NCBI GenBank assembly: GCA_016713325.1 | Contig: JADJPJ010000017.1 | Span: forward strand, 124,001 to 188,000 | Direction: 5' to 3' | Length of the DNA stretch: 64,000 bases | DNA from: Candidatus Flexifilum affinis | GTDB lineage: Bacteria > Chloroflexota > Anaerolineae > Aggregatilineales > Phototrophicaceae | In this document: one piece after another, positions 34,349 through 43,631 of the stretch | How positions within the stretch are numbered: the first letter of the stretch is position 1 | How the letters are laid out: each line of letters starts with the position of its first letter | Position numbers and translations under genes: made by a program | Notes under the pieces: generated by a model | What the model was told of the DNA's origin: nothing | The model's input: only the letters and a program-made list of their open reading frames with translations | The model's database searches: none

Positions 34349-35800
34349 ATGGTCGAGAAGCTTAAGCAGTATATCGGCGGAGCGTGGGTGGAGTCGTCGG
34401 CAGCCCAGACCACGCAGGTCGTAGATCCGGCGACCTGCGAAATCCTGGCAGCGTGCCCGGATGGCGGGCGCGAAGATGTCGACCGGGCCGTGGAGGCGGC
34501 GAACGAAGCATACGAGGAATGGCGTAGTACGCCGATCATGAGTCGCGCGCAGTACATGTTCCGCTTCAAGGACCTGCTCGAAGCGCGCTTCGAAGAACTG
34601 GCCGAGACCATCGTCAAGGAGAATGGCAAGACCCGCGACGAGGCCCGCGGTGAGGTGCGGCGCGGCATCGAAAGCGTCGATTTTGCCACGTCGGTCCCGT
34701 CGATCATGCGTGGCTACAAAGTCGAGGACATCAGTTCCGGCATCGACGAGACCGCCGAACGCCAGCCACTCGGCGTCTTTGCCGCCATCACCCCGTTCAA
34801 TTTCCCGATGATGGTGCCGTTGTGGTTCCTGCCCACGGCTATCACGACCGGCAATACCTTCATCGTCAAACCCTCCCCGCAGACCCCGCTGAGTATGAAG
34901 CTCGTCTACGAGATTCTCGACGAACTGGACCTGCCGGAGGGTGTGGTCAACCTGGTGCACGGCGGCAAGGAAGCGTCCATGGCCGTCATGGAGCACCCCG
35001 GCATCGTCGGCGTCTCCTTCGTCGGCTCGACCCCCGTCGCCAAGCTGGTCTATGAAGTCTGCGCCAAGCATGGCAAGCGGGTGCAGGCGCAGGGCGGCGC
35101 GAAGAACTACATCGCCGTCATGCCCGACGCCGACATGGCCGCCTCGGTTGCCAACATTATGGGTTCGGCCTTCGGCTGCGCCGGGCAGCGCTGCCTGGCC
35201 GGTTCGGTCGTGGTGGCGGTGGGCGATGCCTATGAGCCGCTCAAGGCGGAGCTGGTCAAACGCGCCTCGGGTCTGCGCGTGGGCTATGGCATGGAAGAGT
35301 CGACGCAGATGGGCACGGTGATCAGCCCGTCGGCGCGCGAGCGCATCGAAGGCATGATCTCCAAGGGCGTGTCGGAGGGCGCTCAGCCGATCCTCGACGG
35401 TCGTGGTCGCGTCATCGACGGCTTCGAGCAGGGCAGTTTCGTCGGCCCGACCATCCTCGACGGCGTCACACCGGAGATGGGCGTCGCTAAGGACGAGATC
35501 TTTGGACCCGTGCTGTCGATCATGCACGCCGCCGACTTCGACGAAGCGGTGCAAATGATCAACGGCAGCCGCTACGGTAACGCCGCCAGCATTTTCACCA
35601 GCAACGGCAAGCACGCCCGCGAGTTCAAATATCGCATTCGAGCCGGCAACATCGGCATCAACGTCGGTGTGGCCGCCGCAACCGCGTCTTTCCCCTTCGG
35701 TGGGCAGAAGGAATCGTTCTTCGGTGATCTGCATGGCCAGGGCCTGGACTCGATCGAGTTCTACACCGACAAGAAGATCCTGATCGAGCGGTGGTTCTAA
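34349..35800 (+). CDS. mmsA: CoA-acylating methylmalonate-semialdehyde dehydrogenase
   Basis: NAD- and CoA-dependent aldehyde dehydrogenase, 483 residues, which converts methylmalonate semialdehyde to propanoyl-CoA (or malonate semialdehyde to acetyl-CoA) in valine, pyrimidine or inositol breakdown. Features: 'KQYIGGAWVESSA' at the N-terminus, 'GVFAAITPFNFPMMVPLWFL' (about 135), the glycine motif 'GVSFVGSTPVAKL' (about 225), 'AQGGAKNYIAVMPDAD' and the catalytic Cys in 'GSAFGCAGQRCLAGSVVV' (about 280). The AKNYIAVMPDA and FGCAGQRC forms are typical of MmsA. GGAG lies eight bases before the ATG. It may work with the dihydropyrimidinase locus at 40-43 kb; this link is inference. Confidence 0.94.
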   Translation: MVEKLKQYIGGAWVESSAAQTTQVVDPATCEILAACPDGGREDVDRAVEAANEAYEEWRSTPIMSRAQYMFRFKDLLEARFEELAETIVKENGKTRDEARGEVRRGIESVDFATSVPSIMRGYKVEDISSGIDETAERQPLGVFAAITPFNFPMMVPLWFLPTAITTGNTFIVKPSPQTPLSMKLVYEILDELDLPEGVVNLVHGGKEASMAVMEHPGIVGVSFVGSTPVAKLVYEVCAKHGKRVQAQGGAKNYIAVMPDADMAASVANIMGSAFGCAGQRCLAGSVVVAVGDAYEPLKAELVKRASGLRVGYGMEESTQMGTVISPSARERIEGMISKGVSEGAQPILDGRGRVIDGFEQGSFVGPTILDGVTPEMGVAKDEIFGPVLSIMHAADFDEAVQMINGSRYGNAASIFTSNGKHAREFKYRIRAGNIGINVGVAAATASFPFGGQKESFFGDLHGQGLDSIEFYTDKKILIERWF

Positions 35801-35810
35801 GAGAAGAAGT

Positions 35811-35990
35811 GATGAGGAGTGAGGAATGAGAGATGAGGGAAAAGAAGGATTGAGTGAAGCGTGCTGAGAGCATGTTTGCAGAAGGGTTGGACCCACTTGT
35901 CCGCCCAAAAACATGCCGAAACACAACTCTGCAAACACCCTCTCGGTCCTTCCCTCATTCCTCATTCCTCATCTCTCATTCCTTTTGGGA
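35811..35990. repeat. Miniature element with GGAATGAG-type inverted ends (family C)
   Basis: Between mmsA and the next gene, AGGAATGAGAGATGAGG (35822-35838) is repeated exactly in inverted form at 35967-35983. The 128 bp between them code for nothing recognisable. Similar purine-rich GATGAG/GAATGAG strings occur at about 9755-9795, 30351-30386 and 54385-54425, so this is a dispersed non-coding family. Confidence 0.65.
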
Positions 35991-35997
35991 GTGACCG

Positions 35998-36408
35998 ATG
36001 AGCATCCGCTACACCGCTTCACTGGAGGGCATCACCGCCGAGCACCTGCGCGGCGGCTTTTTTGAAGGTTGGTCCAGACCGCTGACGCCGGAGCAGCATC
36101 TGCGCACGCTCCAGGGGTGTTCCGGCTGTGTGCTGGCCATCGACAAGGACAGCGGCGCGGTCGTCGGCTATATCACCATGCTGACCGACGGCGTGCTGTC
36201 GGCCTTCATCCCGAACATTGAGGTGCTGCCTGCTTACCGGGGCGCCGGCGTGGGCAGTGAGCTTTTCCGACGCATGCTGGACCAGCTCGCCGCTATCCCG
36301 AATGTCGACCTGATGTGCGATGAATCGGTGAAGCCGTTCTACGCCCGCTTTGGTATGGTGCCCCTGGGCGGCATGGCCTTCCGCCGGACTGAGATCGATC
36401 TACCATGA
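35998..36408 (+). CDS. GNAT family acetyltransferase
   Basis: A 136-residue protein of the Gcn5-related N-acetyltransferase fold, transferring acetyl from acetyl-CoA to an unknown amine. Motif A is 'IEVLPAYRGAGVGSELFRRM' (about 75-94), with the R-G-x-G-V-G pyrophosphate loop; strand beta-4 is 'VVGYITMLTDGVLSAFIPNI'. The end 'SVKPFYARFGMVPLGGMAF' is the usual beta-5/alpha-4 tail. GGGAG lies six bases before the ATG. Substrate cannot be predicted. The next gene follows after 17 bp. Confidence 0.88.
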   Translation: MSIRYTASLEGITAEHLRGGFFEGWSRPLTPEQHLRTLQGCSGCVLAIDKDSGAVVGYITMLTDGVLSAFIPNIEVLPAYRGAGVGSELFRRMLDQLAAIPNVDLMCDESVKPFYARFGMVPLGGMAFRRTEIDLP

Positions 36409-36425
36409 ATGGACGAATCTGAACT

Positions 36426-36782
36426 ATGGCGCTGAATTCTTTCGGGGCGATCTTCGCCTTTGCCATTGACCTGGAAACGAAACTGCGCGACTACTATGCC
36501 TCTGCCGGTGAACCCGATTCGGCCGCGGCCTGCGAAAAGCGCCGCACCAATCTGGAGCGCGTGCGACGCGAGAACGTGACCGAAATCAAGCTGGAGCCGA
36601 TCGAAGGGTTGGACGAGGCGAACTATGCGCTGGAGCTGGCCGACACGACGGAGACCGGCTGGCGCGCCAACCACGCCGCCGCCGCGCGTTTCTACGAAGA
36701 CACGGCGCCGAAGATCAATGTTCGCGAGGCGCAGCGGGCGCTGGAACGCTGCGCCAAACAGCACCTCGCGCTGACAATCTAA
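36426..36782 (+). CDS. Hypothetical alpha-helical protein
   Basis: A 118-residue soluble protein that appears entirely helical, for example 'AIFAFAIDLETKLRDYYASA' and 'REAQRALERCAKQHLALTI'. Spacing of helices and Glu/Tyr content are reminiscent of ferritin-like four-helix proteins, but no ExxH metal motif is visible. It is 17 bp after the GNAT gene and probably co-transcribed. No family assigned. Confidence 0.65.
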   Translation: MALNSFGAIFAFAIDLETKLRDYYASAGEPDSAAACEKRRTNLERVRRENVTEIKLEPIEGLDEANYALELADTTETGWRANHAAAARFYEDTAPKINVREAQRALERCAKQHLALTI

Positions 36783-36833
36783 CCGGTTCTTTGCCACAGG
36801 CGTCTGTCGAGGCGCCTCTCGACTCCCGTACTC

Positions 36834-37634
36834 TCAGCGTTCGAAGGCCATGTTGCATTCGTAAGCAGTGGCCATGACCTGAAAACCGAGCTTCTCCACG
36901 ATCGGGCGGCTCATCGGGCTGGCGTCGATGGTGAGATAGCGAATGCCGCAGCGGATCGCCTCCTGGGCGCGGACGGCCAGCAGCGCCGTGTAAAGCCCGC
37001 GCCCACGGTAAGCTTCCAGCGTCGAGCCGCCCCACAGACCGGCAAAGGCGCTGCCTTCATGGACGTCCATCCGCGCCGTACTCACCGGCATTCTGTCGAT
37101 GTAGGCTACATAGAGACGGATCGTCTCCGGGCTGTCACGTAAGTTGTTTTCCAGCATCCGACGCATGAACCCATCGGCACTCCAGTCGTTCCCCTCATTC
37201 CACACCGGGACCTGTACCGCTGCCACATCGTCAAGATCTGCCGGATCAGTGATGCGCCGGATGTCGTGCGTCACTGGCCGGCGCAGTTTTTCCGGCAGAT
37301 CGGCCAGATCGAGGACGCAAATGGCATCGGCGGGGAGCTCCGGGACGAAGCCGTGCCGCTCCAACCGCTGGAGCAGGTCCGGCGGCTGATCGTAGTCGAA
37401 ACATTTCCACTCCAGATTCTCGATGGTGGTCTGCGAGCGGAAGTATTCGATCTCCGCCGCAATGACGGAATCGGCGTTGGTTTCGCTGAGGGTCGAGTGA
37501 ATAACCGCGGCCACACCCAGTGAATCGTCAATCAACCGGACCGTGTGGTCGGTTCTGATCAGCCGGGTGCCGGTATCCTGATTGTTGATCCGCGTTTGCA
37601 GATCGTAGAGGCTGCGCACCTCTGACATGTTCAT
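36834..37634 (-). CDS. GNAT family acetyltransferase, two-domain type
   Basis: A 266-residue protein. The C-terminal ~130 residues are a GNAT domain with 'GLWGGSTLEAYRGRGLYTAL' (about 205-224, R-G-R-G-L pyrophosphate loop) and 'LTIDASPMSRPIVEKLGFQV'. The N-terminal half (about 1-120) may be a degenerate second GNAT-like domain with 'WKCFDYDQPPDLLQRLERHG' and 'GFVPELPADAICVLDLADLP'. The ATG at 37634 has GGAGGGG upstream and overlaps the stop of the large membrane-protein gene by 4 bp (ATGA), so translation is coupled. Substrate unknown. Confidence 0.88.
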   Translation of the reverse strand: MNMSEVRSLYDLQTRINNQDTGTRLIRTDHTVRLIDDSLGVAAVIHSTLSETNADSVIAAEIEYFRSQTTIENLEWKCFDYDQPPDLLQRLERHGFVPELPADAICVLDLADLPEKLRRPVTHDIRRITDPADLDDVAAVQVPVWNEGNDWSADGFMRRMLENNLRDSPETIRLYVAYIDRMPVSTARMDVHEGSAFAGLWGGSTLEAYRGRGLYTALLAVRAQEAIRCGIRYLTIDASPMSRPIVEKLGFQVMATAYECNMAFER

Positions 37635-39931
37635 GAGTCCCCTCCCTCCAATCGCAGAATTATTCGATCGACCATGATCGCCAGGGTGCGATCGTCTTCA
37701 CCCAGGCCGGCCTCGCGCGGCGTGAGGCGATCATCGAAGGCCAAAGCGATGTTCACCCGCTCGGCCGCTGAACTCTCGCCCTCCAGTTCGAAGGCGAAGG
37801 CGTAATCACGCAGCGCATCCGGCGCTATGGTGACCGGGGCGCCCACTGGAGAACCGTCGATTAGCAGGGTCACGGCGCGCGGCTCGTGGAAGGCCTGCCC
37901 CGTCACGGTGAGCGAGTAGGCTCCTGGAGCCAGGGTCGCGAAGACCGCCGCCGTTTCTGCTGCACCTGCCCAGCGGATGGTGGTGTCGAAAATCGCTTCA
38001 GGATAGTACCAGCCCGGCCCCAGGAAGGGAATTTCACTGTCTCCCCCAAGGTTGATGACAATGGAGGCGGCATTGTCGCCAGAGCCAGGATTGATCCCGC
38101 AGCCGCTGTCCAGCGCCGTCGGCGACTTCCAACAGACCATATCGTTGGGGGACAGCGACCCACAGCCATCGGGGTGCGAAGTTGTGCGATAGGCCACCAG
38201 ATCGCCTTCAGTGGCAGCCCAGCACACCAGGTCGGGATGGGCGTTGAAGAAGGTGATGATCTCGTTAATGGCCGACTGGTCCGGCGCGATCAGGTCGCGG
38301 TGGATGACGAAATAGCCGATCGGCCAGTCCGCGATGCGCTGGCGCATCTGCGCTTCGACCGTCTCCGGCTCCAGGAAGCGGCGCTGACCGAGCCATGCCA
38401 GCATCGGGTCGTCGGTGTTCATGTAGAAGTAGCGGTAGGTCGGCACACGCGAGATATGGCCGTTGACCATGCGCTTGCCGTGGAACGTGCCGTAGTACTG
38501 AAGCTCGGCAAAGCGAGCGTCGCCGGCGATGCCCTCTCCGGAGGCGCCGCCGGTGGGGATTTCCAAGATCACGTAGTCATAAGGTTCGGCGGCGATGCGC
38601 TCGTAGAAAGCATAAGGCCGAGGGAGCGGCTGCACCGGCATGGGTTCCAGGATGCGCGAGTCGGCGAGGACGAGCAGAAACAGAAGTGTCGGCACGAGCC
38701 GCGCCCACGGGCCGCGCAGTCGGTTGTTGAACACGCCCAACGCAAACACCGCTGCCGGGATCAGGAAGACGGGCAGGAAGCGCTCCGGGTAGCGAACCAT
38801 GCCGCCGAACAGATCATGCAGCGCCTTGTACGGCAGCGAAATGACCGCGTCGCCGATCTGGATGTCCGGGCCGGCGGACAGGATGAGCGGGATGGGGATC
38901 ATCAGCAACCAGAGGGCGGGCGGGGCGGGCGGAAGGAGAAGCGTTTTGGATGCTCCGTTGGGCGGTCCTGCGGAGTCGGCGGTTGTAGGGACACGCTTCT
39001 GCGTGTCCGACATACGCCACCAAACCATCATTCCGACAATGACCATCGGCAGCAGGGCGCTCCCCACCGAGACACCCGCCTCGCAGCGGGTGACGTAGCA
39101 GACCGGAAACTCGATATCCACGGCGCGCTCGGCCGGCGTCGGAGACAGGCCGGTGCGGTCGAAGCGGATCGCCTCGTCCAGCGGTCCAACGGCCGCGCCC
39201 AGCCCAAGGCCGATCGCGATGGCGACCGACCCGGCGAGGACCAGGATCGGAATGCGGCGCGGTGTCCGCCACAGCGTCCACAGCGCGTAGGGCACGATCA
39301 GCGGCGCCACAAAGAGCGGCATTTGCAGATCGGTGAGGATCATCCCCCAGATGGCTGCACCCAGCGCCAGCACCCAACCCCACAGGCGCGCGCCTGTGCT
39401 GGCGGCCAGGCGCTTCCAGGTGAGCAGGGCGACCGGCAGCCAGAACCAGGCCATCAGGTTGATCAGCGTCCAGCGGGCGCTGGTGGTCATCAGCGTCATG
39501 GTTTCCAGCATGGCCGCGCCGACCAGCGCCCACCGCGGCGCGATGCCCTCGTCACGCAGCAGCAGATAGAGAGAGAAACCTGTCAGGGTGTAGCCGGCCA
39601 CCAAGACGACGGTCATAGCCACGGCGGTGCCGGCCAGCGGATCGATCAGCGCCCACAGCGGGTACCACAGCGGCGTGAGCGGGTGCAGCGCGAGGCTGGA
39701 GGTCTGCGGGGCGAAGACGTAGTTCGTCTCGTAGACGTTCAGGCCGCTGGTCAGCGCGTGGCGCATCCACCATTCATTCCAGTGGTAATGGAAGTAATCG
39801 GTCACGACCGGAACGATGTCGGTCGTGACGTGATCCGGCAGGTGGAAGATCGGGTTGTAAAGCGCGAGGAGGGCCAGCAGCAGGCAGGCGGCCAACGCCA
39901 GCAGGTCGGGATGCCGTAAGTGTCGTCTCAT
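37631..39931 (-). CDS. Large polytopic membrane protein (glycosyltransferase-like) with extracytoplasmic C-terminal domain
   Basis: A 766-residue protein. Residues ~10-450 hold about ten to twelve membrane segments in the layout of GT-C-type transferases and YfhO-like proteins: after TM1 an acidic loop with 'LPDHVTTDIVPVVTDYFHYH', which may include the active-site Asp. Residues ~470-766 are soluble and include 'YDYVILEIPTGGASGEGIAG' and a beta-rich C-terminus 'LAPGAYSLTVTGQAFHEPRA'. It may transfer a lipid-linked sugar to a surface product, but no substrate is evident. In loop ~305-320 the residues 'RMSDTQKRVPTTADS' are encoded by a family B palindromic repeat. It is co-translated with the GNAT gene downstream. 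Confidence 0.8.
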   Translation of the reverse strand: MRRHLRHPDLLALAACLLLALLALYNPIFHLPDHVTTDIVPVVTDYFHYHWNEWWMRHALTSGLNVYETNYVFAPQTSSLALHPLTPLWYPLWALIDPLAGTAVAMTVVLVAGYTLTGFSLYLLLRDEGIAPRWALVGAAMLETMTLMTTSARWTLINLMAWFWLPVALLTWKRLAASTGARLWGWVLALGAAIWGMILTDLQMPLFVAPLIVPYALWTLWRTPRRIPILVLAGSVAIAIGLGLGAAVGPLDEAIRFDRTGLSPTPAERAVDIEFPVCYVTRCEAGVSVGSALLPMVIVGMMVWWRMSDTQKRVPTTADSAGPPNGASKTLLLPPAPPALWLLMIPIPLILSAGPDIQIGDAVISLPYKALHDLFGGMVRYPERFLPVFLIPAAVFALGVFNNRLRGPWARLVPTLLFLLVLADSRILEPMPVQPLPRPYAFYERIAAEPYDYVILEIPTGGASGEGIAGDARFAELQYYGTFHGKRMVNGHISRVPTYRYFYMNTDDPMLAWLGQRRFLEPETVEAQMRQRIADWPIGYFVIHRDLIAPDQSAINEIITFFNAHPDLVCWAATEGDLVAYRTTSHPDGCGSLSPNDMVCWKSPTALDSGCGINPGSGDNAASIVINLGGDSEIPFLGPGWYYPEAIFDTTIRWAGAAETAAVFATLAPGAYSLTVTGQAFHEPRAVTLLIDGSPVGAPVTIAPDALRDYAFAFELEGESSAAERVNIALAFDDRLTPREAGLGEDDRTLAIMVDRIILRLEGGDS
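38984..39012. repeat. Family B palindrome inserted in frame in the membrane-protein gene
   Basis: TGTAGGG followed by GGACACGC-TTCT-GCGTGTCC (38989-39008) is the same kind of element as at 53596-53678 and 54462-54487, which are intergenic. Here it is read in frame as 'SDTQKRVPT' on the minus strand. Confidence 0.7.
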
Positions 39932-40047
39932 GCCTGCCAGTATATCCCGGTCTGCGGCGGATGTGAGGTGCGACCGACCAGAAGCAGTGTTACACTAATC
40001 TTGAAACTTACACTTTGGAGTTCGCGGCGTAACGAAAGGGATTCGCA

Positions 40048-41053
40048 ATGGAATTTGCCATTACGTTCAAGGGGGACATCGACCCGAAGCGCACGGTGAA
40101 CCTTGCCCGCATGGCGGAGCAGGCCGGGTTCACCACTGCCTGGTTTTTTGATTCGCATGTGTTGTGGCGCGAATGCTACGTCACGATGGCGATGTGTATG
40201 GAACACACCTCGACTATGCGCTTCGGTCCCTGCGTGACCAACCCCGGCGTGCGCGACTGGTCGGTAGCGGCCAGCCTGTTTGGAACGCTGGCGCTCCAGA
40301 GCGGCGGGCGTTTCGATATGGGGCTGGGTCGCGGCGACAGTTCGCGGCGCGTGCTGGGCCGCAAGCCGGAGACGGTGGAGACGATGGTGTCCTTCGCCGA
40401 TTCGGTGAAACGCATGATCCGCGGCGAGGCGGTCAAATACAGCGAGGACTATGCTGAGGTCCAGTTCCCCTGGACGAATGGCTATGAGCTGCCGGTGTGG
40501 ATCGCCGCCTATGGTCCGAAGGCACTGGCCGCTGCCGGGACGCACGCCGACGGTCTGATCATTCAACTGGCGGATCCCTGGCTGGTCAAGTGGTTCGCCG
40601 ACCAGGCGAAAGACGCGGGCGCGGCCAGCCGGCAAGGATATGTCCGGCTTCAAGGTGATGTCGGCGGCGCCGGTGTGGGTTGGCGACATGGACACTTCAC
40701 GCGAACAGACGCGCTGGTTCCCGGCGATGGTCGGCAACCATGTGGCCGATCTGGTCGAGCGGTACGGACGTGAAGGCGGCATGGTGCCGCAGCGCCTGAC
40801 CGAGTACATCGAAGGGCGCAAGGGCTACGACTACCGCCACCACGCGGACAAGGACGCCGATCACCTGGGCTTCATCAAGGAAGACATCATCGACAGTTTC
40901 GGCATCCTGGGTTCGGTCGAGCAGCACGTCGAAAAGCTGAAGGAACTGGAATCCCTGGGTGTGACGCAGTTCAACATCTACCTGATGTGCGGCGAAGAAG
41001 AGCGGATGATCGAGGAATACGCGCAGCATGTGCTGCCGAAGTTCAAGAAGTAA
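40048..41053 (+). pseudogene. F420-dependent LLM-class oxidoreductase (TIGR03842-like), frameshifted
   Basis: Luciferase-like monooxygenase-fold enzyme split by one frameshift. Frame 1 from ATG 40048 gives 'MEFAITFKGDIDPKRTVNLA', 'FGPCVTNPGVRDWSVAASLF' and 'GGRFDMGLGRGDSSRRVLGR'. The +1 frame takes over at about 40615-40625 ('RPAGKDMSGFKVMSAAPVWV') and runs to 'EEYAQHVLPKFKK' at 41053. Removing a single base from the GCGGGCGCGG stretch rejoins a normal ~335-residue protein. The N-terminus matches the subfamily that lies beside dihydropyrimidinase/hydantoinase genes, as here (41995-43470). Whether the shift is real or a sequencing error cannot be told; an artefact-like G/C tract begins 25 bp after the stop. 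Confidence 0.85.
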
Positions 41054-41058
41054 AGTAG

Positions 41059-41074
41059 AAAGTACTGAGTGCTG
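41059..41074. repeat. Left inverted repeat flanking the four-helix-bundle region
   Basis: AAAGTACTGAGTGCTG matches the reverse complement of 41939-41954 at 14 of 16 positions. The pair encloses the G/C-only tract and the four-helix-bundle gene (about 0.9 kb). Confidence 0.6.
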
Positions 41075-41077
41075 CGG

Positions 41078-41510
<433 letters not shown>

Positions 41511-41540
41511 CCGCCAGGACTGGGGAGTGAAGCCGCTGCG

Positions 41541-41906
41541 ATGAGCATTGCCGAGCGCTTCGAGGATTTGATCGCATGGCAGAAGGCACGAGAGCTGACC
41601 AGAAACATCTATGAGATTACTCGCAGGGATGCTTTCAGACGCGACTTCGGACTTTCCAGCCAGCTACAGCGCGCGGCAGTGTCGATCATGTCGAACATCG
41701 CAGAAGGCTTTGAACGTGGAAATCCGAGGGAGTTTCATCACTTCGTGGTCATAGCCAAAGCCTCCTGTGCAGAGGTTCGTTCGCAGCTGTACGTTGCGCT
41801 TGATGCAGAGTACATTGCGCCCCAGGAATTCGACATGCTCTTGGCACAGGCAACAGAGGTTGGACGCATCCTGGGAGGATTACGGGCATCGCTCGATCGC
41901 AAGTAG
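41541..41906 (+). CDS. Four-helix bundle protein (23S rRNA intervening-sequence type)
   Basis: A 121-residue all-helical protein of the IVS/S23 four-helix-bundle family: 'FEDLIAWQKARELTRNIYEI' (about 7-26), 'LSSQLQRAAVSIMSNIAEGF' (about 40-59) and 'REFHHFVVIAKASCAEVRSQ' with 'EFDMLLAQATEVGRILGGL' at the end. Relatives are found in rRNA intervening sequences and as the Avd protein of diversity-generating retroelements, where they bind nucleic acid. No reverse transcriptase or variable repeat is near. The gene sits inside a ~0.9-kb segment bounded by 16-bp inverted repeats, between two genes expected to form one operon, so it looks like an inserted unit. Confidence 0.9.
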   Translation: MSIAERFEDLIAWQKARELTRNIYEITRRDAFRRDFGLSSQLQRAAVSIMSNIAEGFERGNPREFHHFVVIAKASCAEVRSQLYVALDAEYIAPQEFDMLLAQATEVGRILGGLRASLDRK

Positions 41907-41938
41907 TGCTTTAATGAGGCTGCCCAAAGCCCTTTACT

Positions 41939-41954
41939 CAGTACTCAGCACTTT
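41939..41954. repeat. Right inverted repeat flanking the four-helix-bundle region
   Basis: CAGTACTCAGCACTTT is the partner of 41059-41074. Adjacent TTTACTCAG and TTTTTACTCAG strings (41933 and 41952) add short direct copies of the same motif. Confidence 0.6.
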
Positions 41955-41994
41955 TTACTCAGTCCTAGACTACGAATTACCTGGGAGGATTGAC

Positions 41995-43470
41995 ATGGGA
42001 ACACTCTTCAAGGGCGGGACGATTGTCACCGCCAGCGACATGGTGGTGGCGGATGTCCTGGTCGAAGGCGAAACGATTGTGACCCTCGGGCAGGACCTGC
42101 CGGCCGTCGGCCATCAGGTCGTGGACTGCACGGGCAAGTACCTGCTGCCCGGCGGCATCGACGTGCACACGCACCTCGATCTGCCGTTTGGCGGCACCTA
42201 CAGCAACGACGATTTCGACACCGGCCACAAGGCGGCGGCCTTCGGCGGCACGACGATGCACATCGACTTCGTCAACCAGCCGCGCGGCGGCAGCCTGCAC
42301 GATGGGTTGAAGATCTGGCGGGAGAAGGCGAAGCCGGCGCAAATCGACTACGCCTTCCACATGATCATCAGCGACCTGCGTGACGACGTGATGGACGAGA
42401 TCCCGTCCATGCTTGACGAGGGCATTACCAGCCTCAAGCTGTTCATGGCCTACAAGGGCGTCTTCCAGATCGACGACCGTACGCTCTACCGGGCGATGAA
42501 GGTGGCCGCGGAGCACGGCATGATCATCATGGTCCATGCCGAAAACGGCGACATCGAGGAGCAGCTCCGCCTCGAGCTTCTGGCCGAGGGTAAGACCGAC
42601 CCGATCTGGCACTACTCGTCGCGCCCGCCGGAGATCGAAGGCGAGGCGACCAACCGCGCCGTCGTCATGTCCGGCATGACCGGCTGTCCGCTCTACGTCG
42701 TGCACATGACCTGCGAGCCGTCGATCGCGGCGCTGCGCCGTGGGCGGGCGCTCGGCTACCCGGTCATGGGCGAGTCCTGCGTGCAGTACTTCCACATCAC
42801 CCGCGACCAACACCTGGGTGCGCCGGGCTTCGAGGGCGCCAAGTACGTCTGCTCGCCGCCGGTGCGCAACCCGGAGCACCACGCCGTGCTGTGGAGCGCG
42901 CTGCGCGACAGCACCCTCCAGGTGGTCAGCACCGATCACTGCGACTTCTGGTACGAGGGCGGCGTCGGACCCTGGCAGGAGTGGGCGGCGGCGCACAACG
43001 GCGGCGACTGGGCGGCGTTTGAGGCGCAGGACCCGACCTACCGCCGTCCGGGCAAGGAACTGGGTAAGGGCAACTTCGCCAGGATCCCCAACGGCCTGCC
43101 GGCCATCGAGGACCGCATGATGGTGATGTGGCACCTGGGCGTGAACGGCGGCAAGATTTCGCCGTCGCGCTTCGTGGAACTGCACTGCACCAACCCGGCG
43201 CGCATCTTCGGCATGTACCCGCGCAAGGGCACGATCGCCGTCGGCGCCGATGCCGACATCGCCGTGTGGGACCCGAACAAGACGAAGGTCCTCAGCGCCA
43301 AGTCGCACCACATGCGCTGCGACTACAACATGTTCGAGGGCATGGAGGTCAAGGGCGTGCCGGTGATGGTCTACCAGCGCGGCGCCAAGCTGGTCGATGG
43401 CGACCAGTGGTTTGGCAAGAACGGCTCGGGCCAGTACGTTGCGCGCCAGCCGCACGCGCCGGTAATCTAG
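41995..43470 (+). CDS. hydA: Dihydropyrimidinase / D-hydantoinase
   Basis: Zinc amidohydrolase of 491 residues that opens dihydrouracil, dihydrothymine or hydantoin rings. Metal ligands: 'GGIDVHTHLDLPFGG' (His pair near 59), carbamylated Lys in 'SLKLFMAYKGVF' (about 150), His in 'IIMVHAENGD' (about 183), His in 'PLYVVHMT' (about 239) and Asp in 'STDHCDFWY' (about 317). The length and the 'AENGD' form fit the dihydropyrimidinase branch. The ATG at 41995 has GGGAGG upstream; the frame extends upstream through the four-helix gene region but without start signals. With the LLM enzyme it suggests reductive or oxidative pyrimidine use. A strong terminator follows. Confidence 0.95.
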   Translation: MGTLFKGGTIVTASDMVVADVLVEGETIVTLGQDLPAVGHQVVDCTGKYLLPGGIDVHTHLDLPFGGTYSNDDFDTGHKAAAFGGTTMHIDFVNQPRGGSLHDGLKIWREKAKPAQIDYAFHMIISDLRDDVMDEIPSMLDEGITSLKLFMAYKGVFQIDDRTLYRAMKVAAEHGMIIMVHAENGDIEEQLRLELLAEGKTDPIWHYSSRPPEIEGEATNRAVVMSGMTGCPLYVVHMTCEPSIAALRRGRALGYPVMGESCVQYFHITRDQHLGAPGFEGAKYVCSPPVRNPEHHAVLWSALRDSTLQVVSTDHCDFWYEGGVGPWQEWAAAHNGGDWAAFEAQDPTYRRPGKELGKGNFARIPNGLPAIEDRMMVMWHLGVNGGKISPSRFVELHCTNPARIFGMYPRKGTIAVGADADIAVWDPNKTKVLSAKSHHMRCDYNMFEGMEVKGVPVMVYQRGAKLVDGDQWFGKNGSGQYVARQPHAPVI

Positions 43471-43499
43471 TCCACCCACCGTCTGAGAAAAAAGTCCTG

Positions 43500-43535
43500 A
43501 AGCCTGAGCAGTCGATTGCTGCTCAGGCTTTTCTT
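43500..43535 (+). terminator. Rho-independent terminator after the dihydropyrimidinase gene
   Basis: AAGCCTGAGCAG (43500-43511) pairs perfectly with CTGCTCAGGCTT (43519-43530) around a 7-nt loop and is followed by TTCTTT. Confidence 0.9.
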
Positions 43536-43631
43536 TACTTGACGGCATCGCGTTTGTAGTGGATGCTTCTGGAGGATGCTAAGAAGTCATTCTGAAACGC
43601 TATAGGGCAATCATAAAGGGCTGACGACATC

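Noticed and set aside
41541..41906. Avd gene of a diversity-generating retroelement
   Set aside because: The protein family is related, but there is no reverse transcriptase, template repeat or variable repeat nearby.
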